A stretch of DNA of 43,720 nt from Lineus longissimus (lineage: Eukaryota; Nemertea; Pilidiophora; Heteronemertea; Lineidae). The translations under genes and the position numbers were made by a program. This document shows positions 40,301-43,720 of this stretch, one piece after another. Below the pieces are notes generated by a model. That model ran no database searches and had not been told where the DNA came from. It was given only the letters and a program-made list of their open reading frames with translations. The DNA is taken from positions 29,144,599-29,188,318 of the forward strand of contig NC_088309.1 in the NCBI RefSeq assembly GCF_910592395.1, given 5' to 3'. Every line of letters begins with the position of its first letter. Positions within the stretch are counted from its first letter, which is position 1.

Positions 40301-42524
40301 TGCTATAATCGGCAGGTCGAAGTAGACCATGCATCTTGTCACCGGGCGGTGATTGATGAGTTTTTTTGGCGCCACCAAGTAGTACGTCTGACACGGTAAG
40401 TTTACGACGACGTTTGCGACCACTGGCACCCCCGGCTAACCCATTATCCTTATCGCTACCATCTTCTCCTTCTTCACGACGATTGTCATCGTCACAATTC
40501 ATCTTGCTACCCATGTAGTGATTGATGAACACCTCTTCGTCCGCTCGCAACACACTGCCCTTTTTCAACGTCTCCACTGCCTCTTGCCGTTGTTTGATAA
40601 ACCGCTTGCTTAGCTTTTGTCCACCGGCCATGTCCAATAGTTGTTGACAGTATTTCAACGGAGTGCCCACAGGAAGCCAAGGCTCTATCTTACCATAAGT
40701 GCTCGACACTTTTGGGTCGAAGGACATCTTGCCGTACGTACAATAGGCGTCTATGAAAGCCAACGCAATGTTTCGTGCAGCCTGTTGTTCGCTAAGCTTC
40801 GACAAGAGACACTGCCGCGTTCCTCGTGGATATTTGTCCAGTGTCTCATCCTCTTTCGGATAGTGCCGATCTCGCTCCTCGGGGTACATGTAGACCAGTC
40901 GGGCGCTAGCATACGTTCGATCTATGCACTTTTCCGTGGCCACGCCATCTGCAAACAAGTTGATGTTCACCTTGTCGCACATCGAGTGCAACTGTGTCAT
41001 GCGTAAAGCGTTCTGTTTGAAGTGCGAGTCTGTGAACCGGTCGCTGGACACCTCCTGGAATCGCATCACGTCCATCGTTGTCTCGGTCATCTCGTAGTTG
41101 AACTCTTTGCGTAGTACGATGTTTTTGTGCAAGATGGTAAAGTCTTCCTTGGGATCGTTCGTACGCCGCCTGTTCATTTGGTTGTCTACACACAACACGT
41201 TACTGCACTGAGCCGAGACAGAGTTGAACAGCGACAGCACGGTCGAGTCGACGCAGCCGCCGATCACCTTGCCCTGTGTATTACTGCCCACTGCCACGAA
41301 CACTGGACGCCTAGTGTAGAGCTGAGGCGTGTTGTAGACAAAGTTGACAGTGTGCCACAACAACAGGTCCATCCAGAACAGTGACTCGGTTATTAGACCG
41401 GCCTCGTCACGAAACATGCACGAGTGAGTTGCGTATTGGGTGGGTAGTTGAGAACCAAACTGTACATTGGGACGTTTCAGGCTGTCACCGGTTGTGTGTT
41501 GGAGTATACGGTGGATGTACTGGTCCTGGTTGACGACGTTGTCCGATCCTTTGATGCACTCGACTTTGGACATGACATTCATCAGTTCGTTTGTGTCGAT
41601 AAGATACGCTCGTTGCTGATAGAACGGGTGACTGGGCTTGGATGGGGCTAACCAACTGTAGGCACCTACGCTCTTGAACTCTTTCAAAAGGTCCTTGTAG
41701 GACATCATGAACAGGTTGTGAATTGTCTTGAGTACGACGTTGATGTGATCGTACCACATTTCGTCCACGACGTCTTGATCGAAGAGCTTGGTGTTGACCA
41801 TGAACTCGCCGTCCATAGAGTAGATTCGATCGCATGACTTTTTCAGTTCTTCATTGGATTTTACGGCTTCTACCATCTGGAACACTTCGTCTTGGCTCAT
41901 GAGTATTCGAGTAGCTCGGTATATGGTCTTTGACGAAAGACCGACGGTCGGGTTGTACGCGCCTCCGATGGTGTGCAACTCGACACCATTTTGCAAGTTA
42001 CTCGTACACGAGTTATTACTGCCTGTAAAACAAGCCGATTCGTGAGAGGCTATATACTTTGAGGTGGAAAAGGTTTTGCCAGTGCCCGCGTTGCCAAAGA
42101 TTGCGACGAGAACAAACTTGATAGGACCCGGTAAAACTGGTGGACGATGCGGTGTTTGTGGCGGCAGCGATGACGATTCGTACATTTTTCCACCGCAAAC
42201 AGCAGCAGCAGCAGCAGCAGCTCCTTTGCATTCTTGTCTACGTACATGTCTCCTCAGGTCATCGCTGTACAGATAGTCTCGTACATCTATGGTCTTTCCG
42301 GCGATATAGTCTCGCAGAAGGGCAGCAGTGAATTCAAGCTCTCTCTTGTGCTTCTCGATGCGCGATTGCTTTTGAATGAAGTCGTCTATTGTGTTGTCTA
42401 TGTATGTATCGCTACGATTAAAATAGTTACACATCCGTACGAAATCGTCTTTGGTCATACTTTTGGATGGATTGTGGTGGTTGTTGTGATCACTATCACC
42501 CACACTAGTTGTTTGGTCTGCCAT
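37371..42524 (-). CDS. Herpesvirus-type replicative helicase (UL5-like), 1717 aa
   Basis: Superfamily 1 DNA helicase, expected to unwind DNA in a helicase-primase complex. ATG at 42524 (MADQTTSVGDSD). Walker A AIFGNAGTGKTF at 141-152; motif II FRDEAGLI at 371-378, with the DEAG form of the UL5 family; motif III AVGSNTQGK at 411-419; near the C-terminus the motif V-like QGLTVNGESV (1625-1634) and motif VI-like AATRSSDL (about 1645-1652). UL5 proteins are usually 800-900 residues; this one is about twice that, because the segment between motifs III and V is enlarged with low-complexity inserts (Gly run at 39200, Thr/Asp runs at 40050, Gln and Asn runs). No internal stop. Stands apart from the main block by the gene-poor segment and ends right beside a dispersed repeat. 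Confidence 0.92.
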   Translation of the reverse strand: MADQTTSVGDSDHNNHHNPSKSMTKDDFVRMCNYFNRSDTYIDNTIDDFIQKQSRIEKHKRELEFTAALLRDYIAGKTIDVRDYLYSDDLRRHVRRQECKGAAAAAAAVCGGKMYESSSLPPQTPHRPPVLPGPIKFVLVAIFGNAGTGKTFSTSKYIASHESACFTGSNNSCTSNLQNGVELHTIGGAYNPTVGLSSKTIYRATRILMSQDEVFQMVEAVKSNEELKKSCDRIYSMDGEFMVNTKLFDQDVVDEMWYDHINVVLKTIHNLFMMSYKDLLKEFKSVGAYSWLAPSKPSHPFYQQRAYLIDTNELMNVMSKVECIKGSDNVVNQDQYIHRILQHTTGDSLKRPNVQFGSQLPTQYATHSCMFRDEAGLITESLFWMDLLLWHTVNFVYNTPQLYTRRPVFVAVGSNTQGKVIGGCVDSTVLSLFNSVSAQCSNVLCVDNQMNRRRTNDPKEDFTILHKNIVLRKEFNYEMTETTMDVMRFQEVSSDRFTDSHFKQNALRMTQLHSMCDKVNINLFADGVATEKCIDRTYASARLVYMYPEERDRHYPKEDETLDKYPRGTRQCLLSKLSEQQAARNIALAFIDAYCTYGKMSFDPKVSSTYGKIEPWLPVGTPLKYCQQLLDMAGGQKLSKRFIKQRQEAVETLKKGSVLRADEEVFINHYMGSKMNCDDDNRREEGEDGSDKDNGLAGGASGRKRRRKLTVSDVLLGGAKKTHQSPPGDKMHGLLRPADYSKPLEQTIMKNYAVHAEMIEYCAAHSRDIQLVAKCSSTDDDGDDKKKSNLRDTGCSSATSDATTTTTTTTNNIEDDDDDNDDDDEEEGVDNNSTIVDHVTAARNIERRKKEVDTKRIPCVVMRAQDALSSEQHYKLRANARVLEYYLKDSEIYDSAVAKNQSGSRQARDKRRQRHFGDSDQQELTKKQDKDDRLCWSYAPEKDLVRIIAWTDCDQLEKICQTGNVMKKLKPQEQEHKIDEMLDKVAQLVDASLCDIQMFMGFEKQRFLIPNSVVTSNMRSTQTVIKGVRVDLSSVLTDVHICDNTTDAFKLCVYSQLIELCLKSCVRGAEQKLYQQHLQECNAAALRALLMDCSRGGGGGGGGGGGGGEQLLSSRPPTGAAADNAAATPPVDHSQWRQHLAYVDVDNCSFDDLYTLQDYKKHRDIINPIILRLFEQYHTLKQYAKEDVNEMYRLRGFNHHKKAAVPKFAETGQRIDDGTTAAMDYTNSSLSPDSTQQPPEEDDVQQHHQQLLQRGYQVNKYPGDEMVRFYFTALQKIIQIMVMDQTNSFDDFFDVKHMIYVGESDDFYRLFKHIVTKNDTYTVGSIMQPGTLTLLGNGYHEACNDDVVREEHNYVTSSEQLIITKQRLCRALKSEGGRLTHNNNNNNKMTFQPHGLHNIVNNEMKSLDPSLHRDTTVTYLAHDARRMFKDSPALVVVTVPKCMNRTKWYDVFTNSSTGKITINATNRRRTKQQTKLQRQQQSEQDEIVNHQFAFGHVLRSGAPSRNSTQTAYGGLHPIPVGGGVNLPVEFMRIQSEESSYVQSLCDFVGGGGKKKFASSTNIICKTPFDVLPLKRDVVYRNTTDIDRADRVKQSDMSEKRIDVDIVFTLSSDASPSNATTLVPMQGLTVNGESVISWGDIDADNCLLAATRSSDLAGCKFTNIDRAVTRNLMPKKIAPVGGNTAERMEQLAQGVAPEYLRKKRAMRKAMCSEMVYRP

Positions 42525-42573
42525 GGTGGTATGATAGATACTAAATGGGACACATAGTCCATGTTATGTGTCA

Positions 42574-42583
42574 TGGACACTTG
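42574..42583 (+). promoter_or_regulatory. TGGACACTTG motif between divergent genes
   Basis: Lies in the 154-base spacer between the helicase ATG (42524) and the ATG at 42679, followed by GTGAGTGTCC and a TATAA-like CATATAAC at 42600. A plausible shared promoter region. Confidence 0.45.
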
Positions 42584-42678
42584 GTGAGTGTCCAGGGTGC
42601 ATATAACTTGGTGAGAAGTAGAATCAACCACCACACCACAACCAACACCTCATTTATGATCATCGCCAGTAAACAGTC

Positions 42679-43688
42679 ATGTCTCTAACTATTCACTTTC
42701 CTGATGAAGAAGTTACCGACCGGGTGCAAGTCTACATGAAAAGCGTTGAAGCACCTGTTTTGAAAAAGCTGGAAGAACTAAACGAAAATGCTGCTGATGG
42801 AATGGAAAAAGTTCGCTTCATTGGAAGTAAGATGAAGTACAAAGAAAAAAATTCCGATTTTACACAAGTCACTCTCGTGACAATGGACGAAAATTACAAG
42901 TCACCGATATTTGTTCTGAACACCATCAAGAACTACAGAAAAGACCGTTACATCGATGCCGTAGTCAGCAGTTTCTCCTTGACAACACAATTAAGTCTTG
43001 CCCATGTTGCAGGCTTGCACAACAGAGATCTGAATCCACACTACGAGCGGCAAGGTGTTTCGTACAGAAAGCATGGGGTGCAGAGAATTCAAGTGTGCGG
43101 CATTGAATATCTCAACAAGCTAGTGGCTGATAAAAAAATTGCCAACCACATGATAGAAGAGAGGAAATACCTCGATCCCTCTACCGATACATTACATTTT
43201 GCTAGTTTTGGTACGATAAGATGCAATGTTCATACGAATTTGTCTACAACCATCCGAACTTTTACAAAATTCTTCCTTTGCTTAAAGACATCACCATCAA
43301 TGATATTCCGGGACTTGTGAATGAGTTCAAGACAGCTAACAAGTACGTAGAGGTTGAAATCGACTCTCCAGAATACGAGATGTTGGATCCAACCATCAAA
43401 GCAACCGTTTCCTTTCACCGAAAGGACAGAGCATCGATGATTTTCAATGAAAAGTGCAGCGGAATTTTTGCCATTAGTAGAGGTATCGCTAGAACTCCCG
43501 TTGAAATCAAACCGGAACTAAAATATTTAGTGGAGATTGGAGTTACCGGCCACAGAGATTCGCCAGCTTTCATTCTGAAAGATTCAACAACTCAACAATA
43601 TTCTATGTGTCAAACAGTGAGAGCACTAAAATTCCTGTACCCAGAAGGGAAGATAATTTTCCTGAAAAAGAAACAACAAGCCAAGTAG
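42679..43688 (+). CDS. Unknown protein with apparent -1 frameshift
   Basis: ATG at 42679 (MSLTIHFPDEEVTDRV). The first frame gives about 175 normal-looking residues and runs on to 43320, but after about 43206 its translation becomes Thr/Ser-rich and unlike the rest. A second frame, open from 43206 to the stop at 43688, looks like ordinary protein from its start (YEFVYNHPNFYKIL). The offset is -1, and a T4 run at 43206-43209 sits at the junction. The whole is about 335 residues with no homopolymers, no membrane segment and no motif I know. A/T-rich sequence follows the stop. Confidence 0.7.
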
Positions 43689-43704
43689 AATATATAATAT
43701 ATAT

Positions 43705-43720
43705 ATGCGTATATACGCAT
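43705..43720. repeat. 16-bp perfect palindrome at window edge
   Basis: ATGCGTATATACGCAT is its own reverse complement and runs to the last base, within an AT-dinucleotide tract. It may be longer outside the window. Confidence 0.7.

Overview
The window looks like animal (metazoan) nuclear DNA carrying an endogenous or integrated herpesvirus-like genome. Host-type signals are a 1.1 kb TTAGGG-class telomeric repeat array, genes with GT-AG introns, a pogo-like DNA transposon and dispersed short repeats. Virus-type signals are a terminase large subunit with a full set of packaging motifs and a UL5-type helicase. They sit among tightly packed, mostly intronless genes that I cannot match to vertebrate herpesvirus genes. 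The best fit is a malacoherpesvirus-like lineage (the herpesvirus group of molluscs and related invertebrates) in a marine invertebrate host. This is inferred from motifs and gene style, not from a database search.

Layout. (1) 1-2150: interstitial telomeric array flanked by a short inverted repeat, then a subtelomere-like tandem repeat with a period of about 178 bp. (2) 2153-7108: two divergent spliced genes. The left one is a tyrosine recombinase with two N-terminal zinc fingers. The right one has a similar zinc-finger/acidic N-half but no recombinase domain. The right gene's intron holds a dispersed repeat and an antisense fragment of a PrimPol/UL52-type primase. (3) 7343-25620: herpes-like block 1, with four leftward genes, a split terminase gene whose 5.1 kb intron contains three leftward genes (one a membrane glycoprotein), then smaller genes and the 3' part of a very large leftward gene. 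(4) 25623-28819: a 3.2 kb pogo-like transposon with TA target duplication, inserted in frame into that large gene. (5) 28814-35923: the 5' part of the interrupted gene, a divergent 645-residue gene whose start codon overlaps it, and two small rightward genes, one with a DUF4326 domain. (6) 35924-37370: a gene-poor stretch with dispersed repeats and a perfect hairpin. (7) 37371-43688: the 1717-residue helicase and a divergent gene with an apparent frameshift.

How the parts relate. The terminase (genome cutting and packaging motor) and the helicase (replication fork) are core herpesvirus functions. The glycoprotein-like gene and several capsid- or tegument-sized unknowns fit the same genome. 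At least four genes appear shifted at homopolymer runs and one is cut by a transposon. The copy is therefore either decaying in a chromosome or partly mis-sequenced; the transposon insertion cannot be a sequencing error. A 10-mer, TGGACACTTG, occurs at four non-coding sites in the viral block and once in the recombinase block. This is a weak hint that the recombinase module and the virus-like block belong to one mobile unit.
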